DNA of 53,453 nucleotides, from positions 1 to 53,453 of the forward strand of contig NZ_JAELUH010000034.1 in assembly GCF_016429215.1 (NCBI RefSeq), read 5' to 3'. Below, in pieces: positions 29,557 to 39,511 of this stretch (position 1 is the stretch's first letter; each line of letters starts with the position of its first letter). The position numbers and the translations under genes are program-made. Origin of the DNA: Herbaspirillum sp. ASV7. GTDB taxonomy: Bacteria > Pseudomonadota > Gammaproteobacteria > Burkholderiales > Burkholderiaceae_D. The notes below the pieces were generated by a model, which saw only the letters and a program-made list of their open reading frames with translations, searched no databases and was not told the origin of the DNA.

Positions 29557-30777
29557 ATGCATCCCCCATCGTCCTCAAGTTCGTCCGGCCGTACCCTGTG
29601 GCAATTGTTCCTGGTCTTCCTCAGGCTGGGACTGACCTCCTTTGGCGGCCCGGCGGCCCATATCGGGTATTTCCGCCAGGAATTCGTGGCCCGCCGCCAG
29701 TGGCTCTCCGAGCAGGCCTATGCCGACCTGGTGGCGATGTGCCAGTTCCTGCCCGGCCCTTCCAGCAGCCAGGTCGGCATGGCCGTGGGCATCTTCCGCG
29801 CCGGTTATCGCGGAGCACTGGCGGCCTGGCTGGGCTTTACCCTGCCCTCGGCCCTGCTGCTGATGGTGGTGGCGCTGTCGGTCCTGGAGGATGCGCGCTG
29901 GCTCTCAGGAGACGTGGTGCACGGCCTGAAGATCGTGGCCGTGGCCATCGTGGCGCAGGCCGTGTGGGGCATGGCCGCCAGTCTGTGCAAGGGCCTGGGG
30001 CGACAGATCGTCATGCTGGCCGCTGCGGCTGCCGCCTTGCTGCTGCACGGCCCCTTCGTCCAGCTGGCCGTGATCCTGGTAGCCGGTGCGGTCGGCCGCC
30101 TGCTGCTGGCGGCAACCCCTTCGAGCGGGATGGAGCATCTGCCGCTGGCGCTGAGTCGCCGCACCGGCCTGGCCTGCCTGGCGGCGTTCTTCCTGCTGCT
30201 GCTGGGGATCCCGGCGCTGGCAGCGCTGTTCCCGCAGCCCTGGCTGCTGGAAACCAGCATCTTCTATCGGGTCGGCTCGCTGGTCTTCGGCGGCGGCCAT
30301 GTGGTGCTGCCCCTGCTGCAGGCCGAGCTGGTGCCTTCCGGCTGGGTCGACAAGGATGTCTTCCTGGCCGGCTACGGTGCGGCGCAAGCCATTCCGGGCC
30401 CGCTGTTCACGCTGGCGGCCTACCTTGGGGTGGTGATGCAGCACTGGCCCAATGGCGTGGCCGGTGGCCTGCTGTGCCTGGCGGCGATCTTCGCGCCCTC
30501 CTTCCTGCTGGTGGCGGGCCTGCTGCCATTCTGGGATGAGGTACGCCGCAACCGGCACATGCAGGCGGTGCTGGCCGGGGTCAATGCGGCAGTGGTGGGC
30601 TTGCTGCTGGCAGCGCTCTACGATCCGGTCTGGACCAGCGCCATCCATGGCGGCCGGGATTTGCTGGTGGCGCTGGCGGCGTTCGCCGCGCTGGTCTGGC
30701 TCAAGCTGCCCTCGTGGGCGGTGGTGCTGCTGGCCGTGCTGGCAACCAGCCTGACGGGGCTGGCGGGCTTGGCGTAA
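29557..30777 (+). CDS. chrA: Chromate transporter, CHR family (long, two-domain)
   Basis: 406-residue membrane protein with two homologous CHR halves. The first has FLRLGLTSFGGPAAHIGYFR and CQFLPGPSSSQVG; the second has GSLVFGGGHVVLPLLQ and AAQAIPGPLFTLA. The repeated FGG(P/G)xxH and PGP motifs define the superfamily, which exports chromate by proton antiport. No chrB regulator is adjacent, so resistance is a family-based inference. It is divergent from yajC and starts the 7.7-kb block that separates yajC from tgt. Confidence 0.92.
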   Translation: MHPPSSSSSSGRTLWQLFLVFLRLGLTSFGGPAAHIGYFRQEFVARRQWLSEQAYADLVAMCQFLPGPSSSQVGMAVGIFRAGYRGALAAWLGFTLPSALLLMVVALSVLEDARWLSGDVVHGLKIVAVAIVAQAVWGMAASLCKGLGRQIVMLAAAAAALLLHGPFVQLAVILVAGAVGRLLLAATPSSGMEHLPLALSRRTGLACLAAFFLLLLGIPALAALFPQPWLLETSIFYRVGSLVFGGGHVVLPLLQAELVPSGWVDKDVFLAGYGAAQAIPGPLFTLAAYLGVVMQHWPNGVAGGLLCLAAIFAPSFLLVAGLLPFWDEVRRNRHMQAVLAGVNAAVVGLLLAALYDPVWTSAIHGGRDLLVALAAFAALVWLKLPSWAVVLLAVLATSLTGLAGLA

Positions 30778-30800
30778 GCGTTGCGGCCGGCCTGACTGGC

Positions 30801-31106
30801 TCAGTATTGCACCAGGATCAGCCGCTCGCGTGTACTGACGGTGACCGAAGCACTGCCATCCACGCTGCCCGCCGCAGTGGCACCGCAGGTATTGGCCACG
30901 ACCGGCGCACCGTTGACCATGCGCACGACCACGCTGCAACGGGTCACCACGATGGCAGAGACGTTCAGCTTGCTGACGGTGGCAGCATCGATGCGCTGCC
31001 ACGCCAGGCCCGACAGGAGCAGCAGGAACAGCAGGGCAAACCAGTGCCCCCGCTCCGTCCGGGCTGGGGGCGGTGATGACTTGCAGTGCCGGAAATGAAT
31101 CTGCAT
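30801..31106 (-). CDS. Small secreted or membrane-anchored protein, unknown
   Basis: 101 residues. A basic, Pro-containing start (residues 1-20) and a hydrophobic segment about 22-36 (HWFALLFLLLLSGLAW) look like a signal peptide, with cleavage possible near IDA-AT. The mature 60 residues are Val/Ser/Thr-rich with two cysteines (TRCSVV and ANTCGA), suggesting a disulphide-bonded beta domain. AGGAG lies 6 bases before the ATG, strongly supporting translation. It is convergent with chrA. No family recognised. Confidence 0.65.
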   Translation of the reverse strand: MQIHFRHCKSSPPPARTERGHWFALLFLLLLSGLAWQRIDAATVSKLNVSAIVVTRCSVVVRMVNGAPVVANTCGATAAGSVDGSASVTVSTRERLILVQY

Positions 31107-31457
31107 AGAGGGCTCCTGATGGTAATCCGTACAGCTCCTGTCTTCTGAGCCTTGCGATCAATATTATATGATTTAATCGAATTAAACAAATTGATTAATT
31201 AACATCAAACAGCGCAGATTATCCCGTCATCGTCGAATCACGCCAATTCCGTGTCTAAATCCTGGACTTATGATGATTTTTCGCCATCATCGCCATGCTG
31301 CAAGATCCGCCACGGTTTGCCTCAGCAAATAAACAACAAACAAATAAACCGATTTTGCCAAATATATTATAAATTCAATATAATTGAGTACCAATTGAAC
31401 CCCGCGCTTAGCCGCCGGGACTCACCATGACACCAACATGACGGCGGGGAGAATGAT
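31107..31457. other. AT-rich intergenic region upstream of the signalling operon
   Basis: 351 bp with markedly low GC in two stretches (about 31158-31210 and 31320-31395) against about 64% around it. It contains runs such as TTAATCGAATTAAAC and AAATATATTATAAATTC. No gene is evident. It must carry the promoters for the leftward small protein and the rightward kinase operon; several TATAAT-like sites occur (TATTATA near 31365), but none has a good partner. The composition suggests xenogeneic silencer binding or acquired DNA. Confidence 0.6.
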
Positions 31458-33593
31458 TTGAAGCACGACTGGCCAAGTGGATTCCTTTCCCGTGACGGGC
31501 GGCTGCTGCTGGCCGCCTCCGAAGCCTGCCTGGCCATCGTCGGTGCGATCGTGTTGACGCAGGCGTCGCTGCCGTCCTGGCTGGACATGCTGATGATTGC
31601 CCTGTGGGCGGTGCACGCACTGATCCTGGTGCGGCTGCTGCGCGAAACTGCTCGCGCAGCGCGCAGCCTGATGCAAGCCAAGCAAGCCGCTGACCACGCC
31701 ATGCTGACCCGGGGCGCCTTCCTCTCCACCATGAGTCACGAGATCCGCACGCCCATGAATGCCATCCTCGGCATGGCCGGCCTGCTGCGCTCGACGCGTC
31801 TGGATACCCAACAGACCGAATTCGCCAAGGCCATCGAGGATTCGGCCAACGCCCTGCTGGGCATCGTCAATGACGTGCTGGATTTTTCCAAGATCGATGT
31901 GGGCAAGATGGATATCGCCGTGGTCGAGTTCGATCTGGCCGAAGTGGTGGAAGCCAGTACCGATGCGCTCTCCTTCAAGGCCCGCGAAAAACAGGTACGC
32001 CTCCTGGCCCACGTGGATTCGCACCTGCCCACGCGCCTGCTGGGCGACCCCGGACGCATCCGCCAGATCCTGCTCAATCTCCTGGGCAATGCCCTCAAGT
32101 TCACCCACGCGGGCGAAGTCGTCCTGCGCGTGCAAGCGCTGCAGGTGAGCAAGGAGCGCTGCCGTATCCGTATCGAGGTGCGCGACAGCGGCATCGGTAT
32201 GGACGAGGACACGCTGCAGCGCCTGTTCTCGCCGTTTTCCCAGGCCGACAGTTCGGTGACGCGGCAATATGGCGGCACCGGTCTGGGCCTGTCGATCAGC
32301 AAGCGCCTGGTCGAACTCATGGGCGGCAGCATCGGGGTGGACAGCAAACCCGGTGCCGGCTCCTGCTTCTGGTTCGAAATTGGCATTGCGGTGGCGCAGC
32401 CCCTCCCGACGCACGCCCGACAGGCCGCTGGCGACCAGCGCCGGGTGGCACTGGTCGAACCCCATGCCCTAAGCGCCGCGATGCTGGAGGATTACCTTCA
32501 CAGCGCCGGCCTGGAAACACTGCGCTTTGACAGCGCCGCAACCGCGCTGGCCGCCTTGGCCAGCACCACCACCAGCGGCGGCATCGATACCGTGCTGATC
32601 AGCAGCGAAGTCAGGGACCTGCCGGCGGCAACGCTGCTCAAGCGCCTGCAGGAGGAACGAGCGGAACTCAGATGCATCCTGCTTGACCACGGCGTGGACG
32701 GACTTAATATAGACGGCAAACAAAGCCCGGCCGTCCTGAAGTTGCCACTGCGCAAGCAACACCTGCTGCGTGCGGTGACGGCCAGCCCCAGCACTGCGGA
32801 CACATCGCCCCGGCCTGCGGCTGCAGCGTCGGCGGGGCGGCACCAGGGACAGCATGAACTCCTGCTGGTCGAGGACAATGTGATGAACCAGAAGGTGGCG
32901 ATGTACCAGCTCAATGCCATGGGCTATGCGGTCGATATCGCCGCCAACGGCGCCGAGGCGATCGCGCGGCTGGAGCAACGCCACTATGCGCTGATCCTGA
33001 TGGATTGCCAGATGCCGGTGCTCGATGGCTATGAAACCACCCGCCGCATCCGGCGCATGAGCGGCGAGGTGGCGCGCACACCGATCATCGCCATGACCGC
33101 CAACGCCATGGCAGGTGACCGGGAGCAATGCCTGGAGGCGGGCATGGATGACTACCTGACCAAACCCTTGCTGCGCTCGCAATTGTCGGCCATGCTGGCG
33201 CACTACCTGCCGGAACTGCCGGTGGAAGAACGACAGGCCCCGCTTGCCGCCATCGATGAAAGCCGCTTGCAGGAATTGTTTGGCGAGGACCAGACCCTGG
33301 CGGGCGAGATGCTGGCGCTGTTCGTCGAGCATACCGAACCGGTGCTGACCGAACTGGATCAGCTGTGCCAGCAGGATCGTCCCGCCCTGGGCGAGATCCA
33401 GGCCCTGGGCCATCGCCTGGCCGGCAGCTGCCTGAACCTGGGCATCGGGACGCTGGGCCAGCTGGGGCGGCAAATGGAGACGGCAGCGCGCCTGGCAGAC
33501 CCGGTGCGGGTACGCGCGCTGGCCAAGGAATGTAACCAGGCCTTCGCGCAATTGCGCCTGGCCATAGCGGATAGAACACGGGAGACCCGATGA
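31458..33593 (+). CDS. Hybrid sensor histidine kinase with two receiver domains and Hpt
   Basis: 711 residues. Two short TM helices (about 18-35 and 42-62) with almost no periplasmic loop, HisKA with phospho-acceptor His94 (FLSTMSHEIRTPMNAILG), HATPase with NLLGNALKFT and DSGIGM, a first receiver (about 329-440), a second receiver (about 467-585, Asp516 in LILMDCQMP, Lys569) and a C-terminal Hpt domain (His652 in ALGHRLAGS). The first receiver has Ser where the phospho-Asp should be (VLISSEV), so it is a pseudo-receiver. The start is a TTG at 31458 with GGGGAG 6 bases upstream; the nearby ATG is out of frame. First of four coupled genes. Confidence 0.92.
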   Translation: MKHDWPSGFLSRDGRLLLAASEACLAIVGAIVLTQASLPSWLDMLMIALWAVHALILVRLLRETARAARSLMQAKQAADHAMLTRGAFLSTMSHEIRTPMNAILGMAGLLRSTRLDTQQTEFAKAIEDSANALLGIVNDVLDFSKIDVGKMDIAVVEFDLAEVVEASTDALSFKAREKQVRLLAHVDSHLPTRLLGDPGRIRQILLNLLGNALKFTHAGEVVLRVQALQVSKERCRIRIEVRDSGIGMDEDTLQRLFSPFSQADSSVTRQYGGTGLGLSISKRLVELMGGSIGVDSKPGAGSCFWFEIGIAVAQPLPTHARQAAGDQRRVALVEPHALSAAMLEDYLHSAGLETLRFDSAATALAALASTTTSGGIDTVLISSEVRDLPAATLLKRLQEERAELRCILLDHGVDGLNIDGKQSPAVLKLPLRKQHLLRAVTASPSTADTSPRPAAAASAGRHQGQHELLLVEDNVMNQKVAMYQLNAMGYAVDIAANGAEAIARLEQRHYALILMDCQMPVLDGYETTRRIRRMSGEVARTPIIAMTANAMAGDREQCLEAGMDDYLTKPLLRSQLSAMLAHYLPELPVEERQAPLAAIDESRLQELFGEDQTLAGEMLALFVEHTEPVLTELDQLCQQDRPALGEIQALGHRLAGSCLNLGIGTLGQLGRQMETAARLADPVRVRALAKECNQAFAQLRLAIADRTRETR

Positions 33594-34645
33594 ACGGCAT
33601 CGACAACATGAACCTGCTCGTCGTCGACGACGACAAGACCAACCTGTCGCTATTCACGCATATGCTGTCGCAGTTGCCGGACACACGCATCAGCACCTGC
33701 CCCGATGCGCGCCAGGCGCTGGACTGGTGCGGCGCCAACACGCCCGATCTGATCCTGCTGGACTACATGATGCCGGGCATGGACGGGCTGGAGTTCCTGA
33801 GCCGCTTTCGCGCCATGCCGGGACATGCGATGACGCCGGTCATCATGATCACCGCCGACATGGGGCTCAAGCTGCGTCACACGGCGCTGCAGATGAGTGC
33901 CAACGATTTCCTTTCCAAGCCGGTCAACCGCGTCGAGCTGCTGGCGCGGGTCAATAACATGCTGGCCATGCGGCGGTCGCAACGGAGCATGAGCGAAAAG
34001 ATCGACCATCTCTCCGAAGCCGTGGTGGAGCAAGCGCGCCAGAGCGTGACGCTGGCCCAGAACTCGATGACCCTCCTGGCCCGCGCGGCCGGCTATCGCG
34101 ATCCCGAAACCGGCGAACATCTGGTGCGCATGTCCAACTACGCCAAGATCATCGCCGCTCATCTGGGCCTGGATGCCCAGGAGCAGGAGCTGCTGCTCAG
34201 CGCCGCGCCCATGCATGACATCGGCAAGATGGGGATCCCCGACCACATCCTGCTCAAACCCGGCCGGCTGGACCCCGACGAACTGACGATCATGCGCGAA
34301 CACGCGCAGATTGGCGCCAATATCCTGCAGGACAGCCCATCCCCCCTGCTGCAGGCAGCCGCCGAGATCGCCCGCACGCACCATGAGAAGTGGGATGGCA
34401 GCGGCTATCCCAATGGCCTCAAGGGTGAGGAGATCCCGCTGCATGGCCGCATCGTGGCAGTGGCCGATGTCTTTGATGCCCTCACCTCCACGCGCCCCTA
34501 CAAGAAAGGCTGGAGCCTGGAAGACGCGTGCGCCTTCTTGCGCGACAATACCGGAAGCCATTTCGATCCGCGCTGCGTAGAGGCCTTCTTTGCGGGTTGG
34601 GACGAGGTGCTCGATATTTTCCACCGTTACCGGGATGAAGACTGA
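33590..34645 (+). CDS. Response regulator with HD-GYP phosphodiesterase domain
   Basis: 351 residues: a receiver domain (DDD at 13-15, phospho-Asp in LILLDYMMPGMDG, Lys in FLSKP), a linker helix (about 128-155), then HD-GYP with HDIGKMGIPDHILLKPGRL and HHEKWDGSGYP. The metal ligands and GYP triad are intact, so c-di-GMP hydrolysis is likely. It overlaps the kinase stop as ATGA, making the preceding hybrid kinase its probable partner through the Hpt domain. Confidence 0.93.
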   Translation: MNGIDNMNLLVVDDDKTNLSLFTHMLSQLPDTRISTCPDARQALDWCGANTPDLILLDYMMPGMDGLEFLSRFRAMPGHAMTPVIMITADMGLKLRHTALQMSANDFLSKPVNRVELLARVNNMLAMRRSQRSMSEKIDHLSEAVVEQARQSVTLAQNSMTLLARAAGYRDPETGEHLVRMSNYAKIIAAHLGLDAQEQELLLSAAPMHDIGKMGIPDHILLKPGRLDPDELTIMREHAQIGANILQDSPSPLLQAAAEIARTHHEKWDGSGYPNGLKGEEIPLHGRIVAVADVFDALTSTRPYKKGWSLEDACAFLRDNTGSHFDPRCVEAFFAGWDEVLDIFHRYRDED

Positions 34646-35605
34646 ATGCTCACGTTCATTGAACCGACCCTGTTCGAGAAGCTCAAGAATGCGCAGGCGC
34701 TGCCCTCGCCAGGCGGGGTGCGCCTGACCATCATGCGCATGTGCGCCCAGGACGATCCGGACATGGCGGAATTGCTCCACCTGATCCAGGCCGATCCGGC
34801 CTTGTCGGGGCGCATCATCCGCATCGTCAATGTACTCAACGCCCAGCGGCTGCGGCCGGTCGCCGCCGTCACGCTGGACAGCCTGCTGCTGGTGGGCCTG
34901 CAGGCGGTCCGCCAGCTGTCCCTGGCGCTGTCGCTGGCCGAGACCACGGCACCGGCCACCTGCGTCAACTTCAAGCTGCCGGCCTTCTGGGCCCATGCCT
35001 TTGCCATGGCCTCCAGTGCCCAGGCCATCAGCAGCCTGACCCGGGTCGCGCCCCTGAGCGAGATGTTCAGCACCGGCCTGCTGGCCAATATCGGCAGGCT
35101 GACCCTGGCCTCGGCGCATCCCGCCGGCTATTCGTCGCTGCTCACGCGAGCGCTGGACGCTCCGGCCCAGCTGGCCATGGAGCAGTCGCTGTTCGGCTTC
35201 AACCACCTCAATATTGCCGCGGCCTTGATGCAGGACTGGAAGATTCCCGAGCTGTTCTGCGATGCGGTGCTGCATGTGGAAGACCCCGCCAGCTCCCAGG
35301 GCGAACCGGGTTCGCGCCAGCGCGAGATCACCTGGACCTTGCACCTTGCGGCTGCCATGGCCGAACTGGGATGTGCGCCCTCGCCGGCCATCGACGCAGC
35401 GCTGGGCAAGACCATCGTGGCACTGGAGCAGCTGCAACTGCCACCGCATGACTTCGTCGAGCTCTATCGCCTGGCCGGGGAGGACTGGCAGGAATGGTCG
35501 CAGACCATGCACGTCATCGGGACGCGCACCTGGCAGTCACTGCCGGCGCGCGCCATGGATATGCTGCTGCATGGTCCGCAAGGGGCCGGGGGCGATCATG
35601 CTTGA
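34646..35605 (+). CDS. HDOD-domain signalling protein
   Basis: 319 residues with an HDOD (HD-related output) domain over about 15-215: LPSPGGVRLTIMRMCAQDD, DPALSGRIIRIVN and FSTGLLANIGRLTLA. The HD metal-binding residues are lost, as in this family, so it is not expected to be a phosphodiesterase and is more likely an interaction module. The start codon follows the HD-GYP stop with no gap (TGA-ATG), and the end overlaps the next start by 8 bp. Third gene of the signalling operon. Confidence 0.9.
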   Translation: MLTFIEPTLFEKLKNAQALPSPGGVRLTIMRMCAQDDPDMAELLHLIQADPALSGRIIRIVNVLNAQRLRPVAAVTLDSLLLVGLQAVRQLSLALSLAETTAPATCVNFKLPAFWAHAFAMASSAQAISSLTRVAPLSEMFSTGLLANIGRLTLASAHPAGYSSLLTRALDAPAQLAMEQSLFGFNHLNIAAALMQDWKIPELFCDAVLHVEDPASSQGEPGSRQREITWTLHLAAAMAELGCAPSPAIDAALGKTIVALEQLQLPPHDFVELYRLAGEDWQEWSQTMHVIGTRTWQSLPARAMDMLLHGPQGAGGDHA

Positions 35606-37079
35606 CGTCGAGCGGCTGCTGCTGGCCGAGGCACCCGATGCCTATGTGCTGATGGACCTGCAGGGCCACGTGATCTACTGGAACCGCTGCGCCGAACAGA
35701 TCTTCGGCTACCGCGAGGCCGAAGTCATGGGACAGCGCCTGAGCGACTTCATCGTCCCGCCCGATCGGATGGCAGAGGAAGAGCGCGTCTTCGCCGACAC
35801 CATCACCCGCGGCCGGGCCGAATGCCAATCGATACGTCAGCGCAAGGATGGCGCGCTGCTGCACCTGTCGGTGTCCAACAAGCTGCTGCGAGACCAGGCG
35901 GGCCAGCCTCAATATGTGCTCTCCTGCAAGCGTGACATCAGCGAAGCCATCGTCCAGCGCGACATCAGCCTCATCGCCGCGCGCGTGCACGGCCTGTTCG
36001 ATTCGGTGCCGGACGGCATCGTGGTGGTCAATGGGCTGGGCCGCATCGTGCTGGCCAACCGTCGTGCCGGGATCCTGTTCGGCTGGGATGCCTCTGCCTT
36101 GAACGGCCAGGCCATCGAGACCCTGTTGCCGCCACGTTTTCGCCAGACCCATCCGCAGCACATGGCGCGCTACCTGAACCAGCCGCAGCTGCGCGCCACC
36201 ACTGGCGCGATGGACCTGTCGGGCCTGCGCCGCGACGGCCAGGAATTCCCGGTTGAAATCAGTCTCAGTCCGCTGGATATCGAAGGCGAGACCTTCGTGG
36301 TCAGCGCCATTCGTGACGTCAGCGACCGCAAGCGTATCGAACAGGACCTGGCAGAGAAAAACCGCGCCCTGCAAGAAGCCGTGGAATCGCGCAATCGCTT
36401 CCTGGCCAATACCTCGCATGAATTGCGCACGCCCCTGAACGCCATCCTGGGCTTCACCGAGATCCTGCTATCGCAGATGAGCGGCCCGCTGAGCCCGGAA
36501 CAGCAGCAGCAACTGCTGACCGTGCAGGGCAGCGGCGAGCATCTGCTGGGGCTCATCACCAGCCTGCTGGACATCTCGCGCATGGAGGAGGATTCTCCCG
36601 ACATGATCCCGGAGAGTCTGCTCTGCTCCGACATCATCCAGGAAGCCGCCGCCGCGCTCAGGCCGGCCGCTGTCAGGAAGCACCTGCAGCTGGACGTGGA
36701 ACTGTGCGCCGATGAGGCTGCGTTATACATCAACCGTCGCGCCCTCTACCGCATCCTGAAAAACCTGCTGGGCAATGCCATCAAGTTCACCGAACAGGGC
36801 GAGGTATCCATCCACCTGCGCCAGCATGTGCATCCAGGCGGCATTACCACCTGGATCGACGTGCAGGACAGCGGTTGTGGCATCAGCGAAGGCGATCTGG
36901 ACAAGCTGTTCCGCGCCTTCACCCAGCTCGACGCCTCGGCCTCGCGCAAGCACGAGGGCATGGGCCAGGGCCTGTACCTGAGCCAGAAGCTGGCGGCCTT
37001 GCTGGGTGGTTCGATCAGCGTGGAAAGCCGGCTCGGCGCAGGCAGCAAGTTCACGCTGCGCCTTGAGCAGCCGGCGTGA
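35598..37079 (+). CDS. PAS-PAS sensor histidine kinase (soluble)
   Basis: 493 residues, no transmembrane helix. PAS1 about 8-125 (LMDLQGHVIYWNRCAEQIFGY), PAS2 about 132-250 (VPDGIVVVNGLGRIVLANRRA), HisKA with the H-box FLANTSHELRTPLNAILGF, and HATPase with NLLGNAIKFT, DSGCGIS and GMGQGLYLSQKLAALLGG. No receiver is attached, so its partner is probably the HD-GYP regulator or the hybrid kinase in the same operon. The ATG overlaps the HDOD stop (8 bp). Confidence 0.92.
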   Translation: MLDVERLLLAEAPDAYVLMDLQGHVIYWNRCAEQIFGYREAEVMGQRLSDFIVPPDRMAEEERVFADTITRGRAECQSIRQRKDGALLHLSVSNKLLRDQAGQPQYVLSCKRDISEAIVQRDISLIAARVHGLFDSVPDGIVVVNGLGRIVLANRRAGILFGWDASALNGQAIETLLPPRFRQTHPQHMARYLNQPQLRATTGAMDLSGLRRDGQEFPVEISLSPLDIEGETFVVSAIRDVSDRKRIEQDLAEKNRALQEAVESRNRFLANTSHELRTPLNAILGFTEILLSQMSGPLSPEQQQQLLTVQGSGEHLLGLITSLLDISRMEEDSPDMIPESLLCSDIIQEAAAALRPAAVRKHLQLDVELCADEAALYINRRALYRILKNLLGNAIKFTEQGEVSIHLRQHVHPGGITTWIDVQDSGCGISEGDLDKLFRAFTQLDASASRKHEGMGQGLYLSQKLAALLGGSISVESRLGAGSKFTLRLEQPA

Positions 37080-37128
37080 CAGCGGCCGCCCACGCTTGCT
37101 GCCGGGCCGCTTCCTGATCCGGTAACGC

Positions 37129-39296
<2,168 letters not shown>

Positions 39297-39408
39297 GCTT
39301 GCAAAATGTGGATGAAGACAGCGCACGCGAAGACCAACGAAGAGCTGGCGCCGAGCACTTCCCGGGCAAGAAGTATTGCCGGCGGGATTGATACTGTAAA
39401 TATTCACA

Positions 39409-39435
39409 GTAAAATAGCGTAACCCGCTATTTTAC
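39409..39435. repeat. 11-bp inverted repeat between queA and recG
   Basis: GTAAAATAGCG-TAACC-CGCTATTTTAC is a perfect 11-bp inverted repeat with a 5-nt loop; the match continues outward (ACAG/CTGT) past a 2-nt bulge. It is AT-richer than neighbours and sits midway between divergent genes. A dimer operator is as likely as an RNA hairpin. Confidence 0.7.
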
Positions 39436-39511
39436 GCTGTCTGCGCGTTTTTCCCATATGCGCGTGAGACTTGTGTCTAGATAGCAATCCGTATCCAACG
39501 CCACCAACAGC

